Assembly (NCBI GenBank): GCA_934270345.1
Contig: CAKQPT010000010.1
Location: 10,596 to 74,595, forward strand
DNA: 64,000 nt
DNA from: an uncultured Oribacterium sp.
GTDB taxonomy: Bacteria > Bacillota > Clostridia > Lachnospirales > Lachnospiraceae
Reading direction: 5' to 3'
The notes beneath the pieces were generated by a model. It ran no database searches, was not told where the DNA came from, and saw only the letters and a list, made by a program, of their open reading frames with translations. The translations under genes were made by a program, and so were the position numbers. Below, in pieces: positions 1-8,174 of this stretch. How positions within the stretch are numbered: the stretch's first letter is position 1; the number at the start of each line of letters is the position of its first letter.

Positions 1-1
1 G

Positions 2-739
2 CGCTTCTGGTGCGAAAAAATCACGGAAGACTTCGCCCTCGTCGTCTATGACCACCACGTCGACCTCCGAAAGCCCGTCTTCCTCGGCCTTATGAGCTGC
101 GGCTCCTGGATCTGCGACGTTCTCCTCCGAAACCGTCACTGCCGCGCCGTCCTTATCATTGGCCCGGAACGCGCCCAGGCCGACATCATCGAACGCGAGC
201 TGCAGAGTCTCGCTGACGAAGACAACTTCAGCGATGAAAGCGTGTCTGGAACAGCAGCTGGCCCTCGGATGATTGCAGATTCCGCTGTGCACGACAGGAC
301 ACCCAGCGCTTCGGACGTGAATCTCCCGGCCCACACCTGGACGTTCGTGCGCCCGAAAGCTGACAATCAGAGCTCGCCCTTATCCGCGCGCGTCTCCTGC
401 TTTACGGAGGACGACATCCTGGACGGCCGTGCAGCGCGCGAACTGCCACACATCCTCGACGAGCTCAGACTCCCGGTCTACATCTCCATCGATAAGGACG
501 TCCTCTCCCGAAAAGTGCTGCGCACCAACTGGGACCAGGGCATCATGACCGAAGCCGAATTCCGGCACGAACTCGACCGCTTCACCATGGACCCCGACAT
601 CCATATCCTCGGCGCCGACATCTGCGGCGAACCCGCCTACAACGCCTGCCGCCGCATCCTTGACGACACCCGCGACCTCCGCCGAAGCGACGGCGTAAAC
701 CGCCGTCTCCTGGAGCACTATCTGGCACGCATGCAGTAG
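2..739 (+). CDS. Arginase/ureohydrolase-like protein, 3' part
   Basis: The reading frame is open from base 2, so the true start lies left of the window; 245 residues are visible. The ureohydrolase-type metal sites can be seen: a YDHHVD motif near the start (family form DxHxD) and SIDKDVLS about two-thirds along (family form SxDxDxxDP), followed by the C-terminal ILGADICGE. Members usually bind two Mn ions and cleave a guanidino or related C-N bond; the substrate here is unknown. Visible residues about 71-110 are rich in Ser, Asp, Ala and Thr and look like a low-complexity insertion, as in several enzymes downstream. A strong terminator follows, so it is not cotranscribed with the next operon. 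Confidence 0.75.
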   Translation, partial: RFWCEKITEDFALVVYDHHVDLRKPVFLGLMSCGSWICDVLLRNRHCRAVLIIGPERAQADIIERELQSLADEDNFSDESVSGTAAGPRMIADSAVHDRTPSASDVNLPAHTWTFVRPKADNQSSPLSARVSCFTEDDILDGRAARELPHILDELRLPVYISIDKDVLSRKVLRTNWDQGIMTEAEFRHELDRFTMDPDIHILGADICGEPAYNACRRILDDTRDLRRSDGVNRRLLEHYLARMQ

Positions 740-804
740 CGGCGCACCTGGGAGCTTTTCGTCGGGCATCCATATTGCAAGGCTCGCATTCACTGAACCA
801 AACG

Positions 805-845
805 AAAACCGCCACACAGCCAAAACCTGGCATGTGGCGGTTTTT
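805..845 (+). terminator. Intrinsic terminator after arginase-like gene
   Basis: A 12-base arm AAAACCGCCACA is mirrored by TGTGGCGG plus a T run, giving a strong GC-rich stem followed by TTTTT. It ends the arginase-like transcript. Confidence 0.9.
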
Positions 846-900
846 GTGCAGTCTGGATAGATGAGGCTGGCGCGTGACGCGTGTCTTCCACCTCGTCCCC

Positions 901-929
901 TTGCGCCTCTTCCCGTGAACTAGTACAAT
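901..929 (+). promoter_or_regulatory. Sigma-A-type promoter for the TPP/SDR/methyltransferase/ADH operon
   Basis: TTGCGC at 901-906 and TACAAT at 924-929 are spaced by 17 bases. The predicted leader is about 170 nt and GC-rich, with a GAGGAGC/GCTCCTC hairpin at about 1070-1086 just ahead of the AGGAG ribosome binding site. I see no known riboswitch in it. Confidence 0.6.
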
Positions 930-1106
930 AGAAGGTCTAGAAAGACCACTTTTCCGAGGCCAATGCAGTCGTCCGGAACGCGGGCACCCGGCCTCGATCT
1001 TTCATCGAATATCATGGTTATGCGAGAGGCCGCACGGCCGGCGCATGACCTCGAAATAAACTACATCACGAGGAGCCGCGCTCCTCACGAAAAGCAGGAG
1101 TAAGTA

Positions 1107-3494
1107 ATGAAAATCAAGCTTGCGAACTACATTTCCGAAACCCTCGTCGCCAACGGCATCACCCAGAACTTCAGTGTCACGGGTGGCGGTGCCATGCACC
1201 TGAACGACGCTTTCGGCCACCAGAAGGGCATGCACACGCTCTACCAGCATCACGAGCAGGCCTGCGCGATGGCCGCGGAGAGCTACGCCCGCATCTATAA
1301 CCGGCCGGCGCTTCTCTGCGTGACCTCCGGCCCGGGCGGCACTAATGCCATCACCGGCGTGCTCGGTGCCTGGCTCGACTCCATCCCGATGCTGATCATC
1401 TCCGGTCAGGTCCGCTATGACAACACCGCGCGCTGGGCAGAAGAGCAGAACGGCACCCGCCTCCGTGCGATGGGCGACCAGGAGTTTGATATCACGAAGT
1501 CCATCGACTGCATGACGAAGTATTCGGAGATGCTGACGGACCCGTACCGCGTCCGCTACGCGCTCGAAAAGTGCATCTATCTCAGTCAGACCGGCCGCCC
1601 GGGCCCTTGCTGGCTCGACATCCCGGTCGACATCCAGGGAAAGTTCATCGAGACCGATGAGCTGATCGGCTTCGACCCGGCAGATTACGCGGCCGGCGGC
1701 GACGGCTGGGAAAAAGAAAATGCGCACCGGATCCCGGCGGATGCCGACACATCGAAGCGCGAGGCTGCCGTGCCACCGGTGGATCCGCAGCAGGTGCAGC
1801 TCATCCTCGAGAAGATCCGCGCGAGCCGTCGCCCGATTTTCTATACGGGCAATGGCATCCGCATCGCGGGCGCCGAGTCGCTCTTCCTGGAGGTCGCGCA
1901 TCTCCTTAACATTCCGGTCGTGGTCGGCTGGAACGGACCGGACATCATCCCGAGCGACGACCCGCTTTACGTCGGTCGTCCGGGTGGCCGCGGTGATCGT
2001 CCGGGCAACCTCGCCGTACAGAATGCAGACCTGATTCTCAGCATTGGCTCCCGCCTCAACATCCGGCAGGTTGGTTATGATTTCAAGAGCTGGGCCCGCG
2101 ACGCCTACGTGATCGTGAACGACATCGATGCGGATGAGCTTCGCAAGCCGTCCGTGCACTGTGACCTTGCCGTGCACGCCGACGCCCGTCAGCTCCTCAA
2201 GTGCCTGCTCCGTGAGCTTCACGTCCTCGGTCACACCCCGGCGCACCCGCTCTTCCAGGGCGGCGAAGGCCTCCTCCGTGACGACACCCTCCGCGTCTGC
2301 CACACAGAGCTCGCCCGCCAGGATGTACTGGCTGAAAATGCAGTGGCACAGCCGTCGACCGGCAGCCCGGCTTCAGCGGACGCTCCATCTGCAGCCCTGA
2401 CAAGCGCCACCCCGGCCGAGACTTCGTCTTCCGACGCAGCCACTAGAAATAAAGAAACCACCTTGGCAGGCACCCGCCTCAGCTGGCTCGCGACCTGCGC
2501 GTTCTACCGCGACAACTACCCGACGATCCTGCCGGAGTACCTCGCGCCGAGCGACCCGACGCTGTCCCCGGAGGACCCGGCGTCCTTCGCCAACGTCTAC
2601 GCGCTCATCAAGGAGCTTTCCGACCAGGCGGCCCCGGGCCAGGTGACCGTCGTCGGCAACGGCTCCCCGTGCGTGGCGGGCGGACAGGCCTACCGCATCA
2701 AGCCGGGCACCCGCTTCATCTCGCAGGACGGCGTGGCCTCGATGGGCTACGGACTCCCGGCGGCGATTGGTGCCGCGGTGGCCGTGCACGCCTCCGTCGA
2801 CGCGACCCCTTGCGGCGGTGCGGACGCCTCGCTTCCACGGGAAACCTCCGACGCCAATGCTGGCGACGCGCAGCAGGACCACGATTATTCTGCACTGGCT
2901 GCGGATCCATCCTTCCACGAATCCGCCGATGACCGGCTCGCCGCTGAGCTCCGTGACCCATACTGGACCGGACGCGACGAACATTACCCGGCGTACGAGA
3001 AGCATGACATCCTCGTCCTCACCGGCGACGGCTCCATCCAGATGAACCTGCAGGAGCTCCAGACGATCATCAGCCACCAGCTGCCGATCAAGATCTTCGT
3101 CATCAACAACGGCGGCTACCACAGCATCCGCCAGACGCAGACCAACCTCTTCCGCGGAGAGCCGCTTGTAGGCATTGGCGTCGACTCGGGTATGGGCGGC
3201 GTCCAGGACCTGAGCTTCCCGGACATGGAGAAGATCGCGCACGCGTACGGCTTCCCGTTCATCCGCGCGCACCACAACGAAGAGCTGCACGACGCGGTTG
3301 CAGAAACCCTCGCGACCGACGGCCCGGCCATCTGTGAGATCATGGTGACCCTGACCCAGCAGTTCCTTCCGAAGTCCGCCGCGAAGCGCCTCCCGGACGG
3401 CAGCATCATCAGCCCGCCACTCGAGGACCTCGCGCCATACCTTCCGGACGAGGAGATGGACCGGATCATGATTGTTCCGCGGGTTGGCAAATGA
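1107..3494 (+). CDS. Thiamine-pyrophosphate-dependent enzyme, acetolactate-synthase-like, with two low-complexity insertions
   Basis: This 795-residue protein has the three TPP-enzyme domains: an N-terminal Pyr domain (residues about 1-175, with conserved HEQACAMAAESYAR and SGPGGTNAITG), a central Rossmann-like domain (about 225-375), and a C-terminal PP domain with the GDGS...NN cofactor motif near 635-660. Relatives are usually 550-600 residues. The excess is mainly two Ala/Ser/Thr/Asp-rich stretches at about 407-454 and 562-630; the second splits the conserved GLPAAIG segment from GDGS. The start has an AGGAG site. It heads an operon with an SDR, a C-methyltransferase and an ADH. By analogy with YerE-type enzymes it could add a two-carbon branch to a keto-sugar, but this is inference; a catabolic acetolactate synthase is less likely in this context. 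Confidence 0.75.
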   Translation: MKIKLANYISETLVANGITQNFSVTGGGAMHLNDAFGHQKGMHTLYQHHEQACAMAAESYARIYNRPALLCVTSGPGGTNAITGVLGAWLDSIPMLIISGQVRYDNTARWAEEQNGTRLRAMGDQEFDITKSIDCMTKYSEMLTDPYRVRYALEKCIYLSQTGRPGPCWLDIPVDIQGKFIETDELIGFDPADYAAGGDGWEKENAHRIPADADTSKREAAVPPVDPQQVQLILEKIRASRRPIFYTGNGIRIAGAESLFLEVAHLLNIPVVVGWNGPDIIPSDDPLYVGRPGGRGDRPGNLAVQNADLILSIGSRLNIRQVGYDFKSWARDAYVIVNDIDADELRKPSVHCDLAVHADARQLLKCLLRELHVLGHTPAHPLFQGGEGLLRDDTLRVCHTELARQDVLAENAVAQPSTGSPASADAPSAALTSATPAETSSSDAATRNKETTLAGTRLSWLATCAFYRDNYPTILPEYLAPSDPTLSPEDPASFANVYALIKELSDQAAPGQVTVVGNGSPCVAGGQAYRIKPGTRFISQDGVASMGYGLPAAIGAAVAVHASVDATPCGGADASLPRETSDANAGDAQQDHDYSALAADPSFHESADDRLAAELRDPYWTGRDEHYPAYEKHDILVLTGDGSIQMNLQELQTIISHQLPIKIFVINNGGYHSIRQTQTNLFRGEPLVGIGVDSGMGGVQDLSFPDMEKIAHAYGFPFIRAHHNEELHDAVAETLATDGPAICEIMVTLTQQFLPKSAAKRLPDGSIISPPLEDLAPYLPDEEMDRIMIVPRVGK

Positions 3495-3510
3495 GTGCTT
3501 TCGACGGAAT

Positions 3511-3803
3511 GAACATTAGATTTTGGCGAAAAACGGCCCTCGGTTGACAAACGCAGGGTTTTGCGAGAATCAGCATTGTCAGTTTGTAATGCTGTTTTCT
3601 GGAGCAAGGCCCTTTTGTGATATTTTGTAATGCTGGTTTTATTCAAAACGCAATATTGCGAAAAAACCAGCAATGTAAGATTTCAGAAAAACCTGATTTT
3701 GTCAAAAATCGGCAATGCTGAATTCTAAAGATTAATGGTTTTGTGAAACACAGTAATGCTGAAAGATCAGAAATTGACTGTTTTTTGAAACCAGGAGAGC
3801 AGT
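3511..3803. repeat. Degenerate tandem repeat, about 42-bp period, 6-7 units
   Basis: The gap between the TPP and SDR genes is filled by imperfect units centred on TTTTGYGAAAAAxCAGYAATGCTG-like blocks. Recognisable TAATGCTG or CAATGCTG cores occur at 3587, 3628, 3670 (CAATGTAA), 3713 and 3754, spaced 41-43 bp. Weaker units extend upstream to about 3511. Base composition is far more AT-rich than both flanking genes. There is no convincing gene on either strand. Confidence 0.7.
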
Positions 3804-3820
3804 TAGAAGGAGAAATCATC

Positions 3821-4951
3821 GTGCGAGTGCTGATCACTGGGATTACCAGTTTTTTGGGCTTATATACTGCGAAGCTTCTGCTTCAGGAGGGCCATGAGGT
3901 CATCGGCGCGGTGCGCCCGGGCAGTCGGCGTGCGCAGGAGCTCGATGCGCATGGCATCAGCGCGTACCCGACCTACCGAACCGTCCACCTCGACCTGAGT
4001 GAGCTTCCGGAAGCCGAGCTCGGCGAAGCGCACTACGCGGAGGTGCTGGGCCTCGATGGCGCGGCGGCCTCTGCCCGCAGCGCCGAGCCTGCCGGTCATT
4101 CCGGCACGGCAGCAGCCATGCAGGTCGCGGCGGACTCTGCGCACAGTGCAGCGCCTGTCGTTGCAGTGCAGCAGACGGCCACCCGCCTGCCGGCGCCTGC
4201 ATTGGCCGACGACACCGCGGCTCTCATCGATGCGTGGATTCACTTCGCGTGGGACGGCGTCGGCTCCGCGGGCCGCAGCGACACGAATATCCAGATCGAG
4301 AACATCCAGAACGCGAAGAAGGCCTACCTCTACGCGAAGCTGCTCGGTGCGCGGAAGTTCCTCTTCGCCGGCTCCCAGGCCGAGTACGGCATCGGCAATC
4401 ATCGCGTGCCTATGCCGGTGAGCCCGTACGGAAAGGCGAAGCTCGCCTTCGGCCGCTGGGCGACCGAGCAGAGCCTCCTCTCGGAAATCTACGACGACGC
4501 GCCGATGCAGTTCATCCACATGCGCATCTACAGCGTGTACGGCAGCGGCGACCATGAAACGAGCCTCGTGAACACCGTGCTTCGCGCCGCCCTTCGCCAC
4601 GAAGCCATCACCCTCGGCCCGTGCGAGCAGCGCTGGAACTACCTCGAGGTCCACGACCTCGCCCGCGCGATCCGCATCCTGCTCCGCTCTGAGGACACCC
4701 GCACCGGCATCTACGACATCGCCGGCTCCGACTCCCGCATGCTGAAAAAGTACGTCATCGCCATGAACGCCATTGCGGGGGATGGCGCGGAGCTTCGTTT
4801 CGGCACCCGCGCAAACAACGCTGAGGGCGCCGCGAACATGTCGCCGGAGATCCTCAAGCTCCAGCGCCTCGGCTTTCACCAGGAAATCTCCTTTGAAGCC
4901 GGCATCGGCATGCTCCTGAAGGCGATGCGGGAAAAAAGCGCAGAATCCTGA
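3821..4951 (+). CDS. NAD(P)-dependent extended SDR (nucleotide-sugar epimerase/reductase-like)
   Basis: The GTG at 3821 is chosen because it directly follows AGAAGGAG and starts the Rossmann motif RVLITGITSFLG; upstream in-frame starts lie in the repeat array. The protein has 376 residues. The SDR active site is visible as AGSQAEYG (Ser region) and SPYGKAK (YxxxK), and VYGSGD is typical of sugar epimerases. Relatives are about 300 residues; the extra length is largely an Ala/Ser/Thr/Pro-rich insertion at about 77-128, between strand beta-3 and the conserved IHFAWDG segment. It likely acts on an NDP-sugar together with the neighbouring TPP enzyme, methyltransferase and ADH. Exact reaction unknown. 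Confidence 0.8.
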   Translation: MRVLITGITSFLGLYTAKLLLQEGHEVIGAVRPGSRRAQELDAHGISAYPTYRTVHLDLSELPEAELGEAHYAEVLGLDGAAASARSAEPAGHSGTAAAMQVAADSAHSAAPVVAVQQTATRLPAPALADDTAALIDAWIHFAWDGVGSAGRSDTNIQIENIQNAKKAYLYAKLLGARKFLFAGSQAEYGIGNHRVPMPVSPYGKAKLAFGRWATEQSLLSEIYDDAPMQFIHMRIYSVYGSGDHETSLVNTVLRAALRHEAITLGPCEQRWNYLEVHDLARAIRILLRSEDTRTGIYDIAGSDSRMLKKYVIAMNAIAGDGAELRFGTRANNAEGAANMSPEILKLQRLGFHQEISFEAGIGMLLKAMREKSAES

Positions 4952-5048
4952 GCCACGGATGCTGCATCAGCTCTTACTATTTATTTGATGTTGGAAATTT
5001 AAGACGGCAAAGAAGTATCAGCTTCATAGCTGTCGAAAGGACTTATAT

Positions 5049-6452
5049 ATGAAGATGACCTGTATCGCCTGCGGCCACGCGCTGTCGCCGCTGATGACCC
5101 TCGATGACATGCCGGCGAGTGCGCAGAACATCCCGGCGGCGTCGGAGCTCGCGGAGGACCATCCGCTGAGCCTCACGCTCTGCCAGTGCCCGTCCTGCGG
5201 CCTCGTCCAGTTCGACACCGAGCCGGTCGATTACTACCGTGACGTCATCCGCGCCGGCGGTGGCACCCGCACCATGACGCGCCTCCGCCACGAGGAGTAC
5301 GCGCGCCTTCTCACCGCCATGCAGGAGCAGCACATCCGCGGTCGCCGTATCGTGGAGGTCGGCTGTGGCCGCGGTGAGTTCCTTCGCATGTGGCAGAATC
5401 TCGCCGAGGACCCGGAAGGTGCCGCTGCGCTCGCCCGCGATCAGGAGTGTGATTCCCTGTCCGGTCAGCCGAACGCCGCCCCACTCCACCTCGTCGGCAT
5501 CGAGCATAAGCCGTCCCTCGTCGAGGAGGCCAATGCCGCTGCCGCCACATCATCACCGTCGCCGGACGCTTCCGTGCATACTACATCCGCGCCTGTTGCT
5601 CGGGACGCATCGACCGCCCGGGCCGATGTCGCGACCCTGGCGACCGGAACGGCATCGGCAGCGCAGGCAGCATCCGGCACACCGGCACCGGCGTATCGCG
5701 TCTACGAGGGCTTCGCGACCGGCGACGTGCGCTACCCGGAGGGCCCGTTTGACGCCTTCGTGCAGTTCAACTTCCTCGAGCATCAGCCGGATCCGTGCGA
5801 CATGCTCCGGAACATATGGCACAACCTGAAGCCGCAGGCCCTCGGCCTCATCACTGTCCCGAGCTTCGAGTACATCCTCCGCTACAACGGCTACTACGAG
5901 CTGCTCCGGGACCACATCGCGAACTACACCGAGTTCACGCTTCAGAAGCTCCTGCAGGACTGCGGCTTTGAACTCCTCAGCATGGACCTCGTGAACCGTG
6001 ACACGATCGAGGCCATCGTGCGGAAGGCCGACCCGGACGAGCTCAGCGAGCTCCATTACAGCGGCCGCCTCATCGACGTGTCCGCCCTGCGCGACAGCTA
6101 CGACCGTCTTTCCGCTTCGGTCAATGCACACATCGACCACCTCTCGGAGAGTCATCGGACCATGGCCATCTGGGGTGCGAGCCACCAGGGCTTCACCCTC
6201 GCCGCCACCACGAAGCTCGGCGGAAGAGTAGAGTACATCATCGACTCCGCCCCGTTCAAGCAGGGCCGCTTCTCGCCGGCCTCCCACATCCCGATCGTGG
6301 CCCCGGACTACGCCGTCGCCCATCCGGTCGATGAGATCCTCATCGTTGCCCCGGGCTACACTGACGAAATCGCCGGCATCATCCGCGAACGCTTCGACGA
6401 AAACGTCCGCATCCTCGTGCTACGCACAGACCGGATCGAGGAATATCGGTAA
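5049..6452 (+). CDS. Sugar C-methyltransferase (zinc-binding N-terminus, SAM domain, Methyltransf_14 C-terminus)
   Basis: This 467-residue protein begins with a CxxC...CxxC zinc-binding region (CIACG at 5-9, CQCPSCG near 54-60), then a class I SAM domain with IVEVGCGRGEF (about 101-111), and ends with the C-methyltransferase C-terminal domain (IWGASHQGFTL near 375, IIDSAPFKQGRF). This order matches TylC3/NovU-type enzymes, which methylate carbon 3 of 4-keto-deoxy NDP-sugars. A 54-residue Ala/Ser/Thr/Pro-rich insertion lies at about 161-214, and a smaller one at about 119-142 splits the SAM fold. The ribosome binding site is GAAAGGA. It sits between the SDR and ADH genes, supporting a modified-sugar pathway. 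Confidence 0.82.
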   Translation: MKMTCIACGHALSPLMTLDDMPASAQNIPAASELAEDHPLSLTLCQCPSCGLVQFDTEPVDYYRDVIRAGGGTRTMTRLRHEEYARLLTAMQEQHIRGRRIVEVGCGRGEFLRMWQNLAEDPEGAAALARDQECDSLSGQPNAAPLHLVGIEHKPSLVEEANAAAATSSPSPDASVHTTSAPVARDASTARADVATLATGTASAAQAASGTPAPAYRVYEGFATGDVRYPEGPFDAFVQFNFLEHQPDPCDMLRNIWHNLKPQALGLITVPSFEYILRYNGYYELLRDHIANYTEFTLQKLLQDCGFELLSMDLVNRDTIEAIVRKADPDELSELHYSGRLIDVSALRDSYDRLSASVNAHIDHLSESHRTMAIWGASHQGFTLAATTKLGGRVEYIIDSAPFKQGRFSPASHIPIVAPDYAVAHPVDEILIVAPGYTDEIAGIIRERFDENVRILVLRTDRIEEYR

Positions 6453-6465
6453 AAGGAACTGTATT

Positions 6466-7866
6466 ATGAAAGCTCTTGTGTTAAAGGGAAAAGGAAATAT
6501 TGCCTATATTGAAAAGAAACGTCCGACGCTGGCAGCCGCGCATGGCGCGCTGCTGAAGCCGCTGCTCGTCTCGCCATGCACCTCGGATGTTCATACGATC
6601 TGGCAGGGCAGCCCGAAGCGCCCGGACCTGACGCTCGGCCATGAGGTCATCGCCCGCGTCGAGGAAGTCGGCAGAGAGGTGACGGATTTTCGTGTCGGCG
6701 ATGTTGTGGCCGTATCGGCGATCACCCCGGACTGGAGTCAGCCGGACGTCGAGGAAAACTATGCACATGCGGGCCATAATTTCAGCGCCCACATGCTCGG
6801 AAACACCATCGACGGTGCCTTCCAGGAGCTGTTCTATCTTCCGTACGCGGACCGCAACCTCGCACATATCCCGGACGGCCTCACGCTCGAGGATGCGCTC
6901 ATGTGCGTCGACGTCCTCCAGACCGGCTTCACAGCGGTCGAAGAGGCCGGCGTCAAGCCGGGCGATACCGTCGTCGTGATGGGCATCGGGGCCATCGGCC
7001 TCGCCGCCATCCTCGGCGCGAAGCTCGCCGGTGCCCGCACGATCTACGCCGTCGGCTCACGCCCGGAGAATACCCGCATCGCGGAATCCATGAGCGATAT
7101 AAACTGTCACGTCGAAGTGCTGAACTACCGCCACCTGCATTGTCCGCTCCCGCAGGGCATGCATCCGCTCGCGAACTCCACCGGCTCGCCCGTCGTGAAC
7201 TACGTCCTCACGAAGACACAGACGAAGGGCGCGGATAAGGTGCTCATCTGCGGCGGTGATGACCTCGCCTTCCCGCAGGCCATCGACATGGTGAAGTACG
7301 GCACCGGTGTCGTCTCGAACGTCATGTACTACGGCGCCGACCTCGACACCCAGGGCGGCGAGCTGAAAACCCTCGAAGCCATGAACAGCGCCGAAACCTA
7401 CCTCACCAGCACCGCCGCAGCTGTCGAAGCAGAAGCCCAGGCCGCAGGTGCACCGCCGCAGGCAGCAGACGACATAAACGTCGACCGCACGACCATCGCT
7501 GCATCAGCAGCAGGCGCGCAGCCGACCAGCACGCTCAGCACGACCGGCAGCGCATCATCGAAGCCGACGTTCGCTGTGCCGGGCGACGTGCTCAGGAAAG
7601 CACACACCGTGAAGCTGAACGACAACATCGACTGCATCCAGATCCCGAAGTTTTCCATCGGTCGTGGCATGGCCGGGAAAACCCTGAAGTTCTCCCTGAG
7701 CAGGGGCGGACGCCAGAACCTCGAACACGTGATGCGGATTGTGCAGGAGAGCGGCGTGCACCCGTCGATCTTCATCACGGAGCATTACGACGGCCTTGAC
7801 CAGATCGCTCAGGCCATCGACGACATGAAAGAACGAAAAGCCATCAAAATCGCTGTGAAAATGTAA
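6466..7866 (+). CDS. Zinc-dependent alcohol dehydrogenase, secondary-ADH (CbADH-like) family
   Basis: The ATG at 6466 follows AAAAGGAA 12 bases after the previous stop; longer in-frame forms overlap the methyltransferase. The protein has 466 residues. The N-terminus matches the NADP-dependent secondary alcohol dehydrogenase family of Clostridium beijerinckii: catalytic Cys in SPCTSD, His in LGHE, and Asp in CVDVLQTGF, with no four-Cys structural zinc loop. The coenzyme motif GIGAIG is followed by VGSRP, the NADP-type form. Family members are about 350 residues. Here about 90 extra residues, Ala/Ser/Thr-rich, lie between VMYYG (about 285-290) and IPKFSIG (about 393), and about 20 more near 222-245. 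In this operon it probably reduces a keto-sugar rather than a free ketone. Confidence 0.8.
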   Translation: MKALVLKGKGNIAYIEKKRPTLAAAHGALLKPLLVSPCTSDVHTIWQGSPKRPDLTLGHEVIARVEEVGREVTDFRVGDVVAVSAITPDWSQPDVEENYAHAGHNFSAHMLGNTIDGAFQELFYLPYADRNLAHIPDGLTLEDALMCVDVLQTGFTAVEEAGVKPGDTVVVMGIGAIGLAAILGAKLAGARTIYAVGSRPENTRIAESMSDINCHVEVLNYRHLHCPLPQGMHPLANSTGSPVVNYVLTKTQTKGADKVLICGGDDLAFPQAIDMVKYGTGVVSNVMYYGADLDTQGGELKTLEAMNSAETYLTSTAAAVEAEAQAAGAPPQAADDINVDRTTIAASAAGAQPTSTLSTTGSASSKPTFAVPGDVLRKAHTVKLNDNIDCIQIPKFSIGRGMAGKTLKFSLSRGGRQNLEHVMRIVQESGVHPSIFITEHYDGLDQIAQAIDDMKERKAIKIAVKM

Positions 7867-7887
7867 GTGTTGTAGATGAACTGTTAC

Positions 7888-7927
7888 CAAAAACAACCAG
7901 GGTGGAGAAATCGCCCTGGTTGTTTTT
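7888..7927 (+). terminator. Intrinsic terminator after ADH gene
   Basis: AAAACAACCAGGG pairs with CCCTGGTTGTTTTT around an 11-base loop, with a T run on both strands. It closes the first operon. Confidence 0.9.
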
Positions 7928-7962
7928 AAGTAATCCCCAAAACATAAATCCCCTCCCAAATC

Positions 7963-7991
7963 TTGCCACCTTCACCCATAGAGTGTAATAT
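7963..7991 (+). promoter_or_regulatory. Sigma-A-type promoter for the two GT2 genes
   Basis: TTGCCA at 7963-7968 and TAATAT at 7986-7991 have exactly 17-base spacing. The leader to the next start is about 180 nt and very GC-rich, including the palindrome GCGGGCCCGC. Confidence 0.7.
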
Positions 7992-8174
7992 AGATAAGAT
8001 TCGGGCTCGCGGGCCCGCGGTTTACCGCCTCGGGCAAGGTATAGTGCCTCGCGCCCTGCGCCCCGGCCCTTGCGTGCCCACCCGCCGCCATGCATCCGTC
8101 ATGGTCGTGTTGCATGTCGCGACAGCGGCGGCCCGCGCCCCACACAAATCACCTTCACGTTAGGAGATAAGATT

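Noticed and set aside
3643..3837. 64-residue minus-strand protein made of 14-residue repeats
   Set aside because: It comes from the 42-bp repeat period; it lacks a ribosome site and has no gene-like codon use.
6331..6465. N-terminal extension of the ADH gene
   Set aside because: It overlaps the methyltransferase gene in another frame; the family N-terminus and ribosome site fit ATG 6466.
8070..8174. N-terminal extension of the GT2 gene at 8175
   Set aside because: The extra residues are Arg/His/Pro-rich and unlike the family; TTG 8175 has AGGAG at ideal distance.
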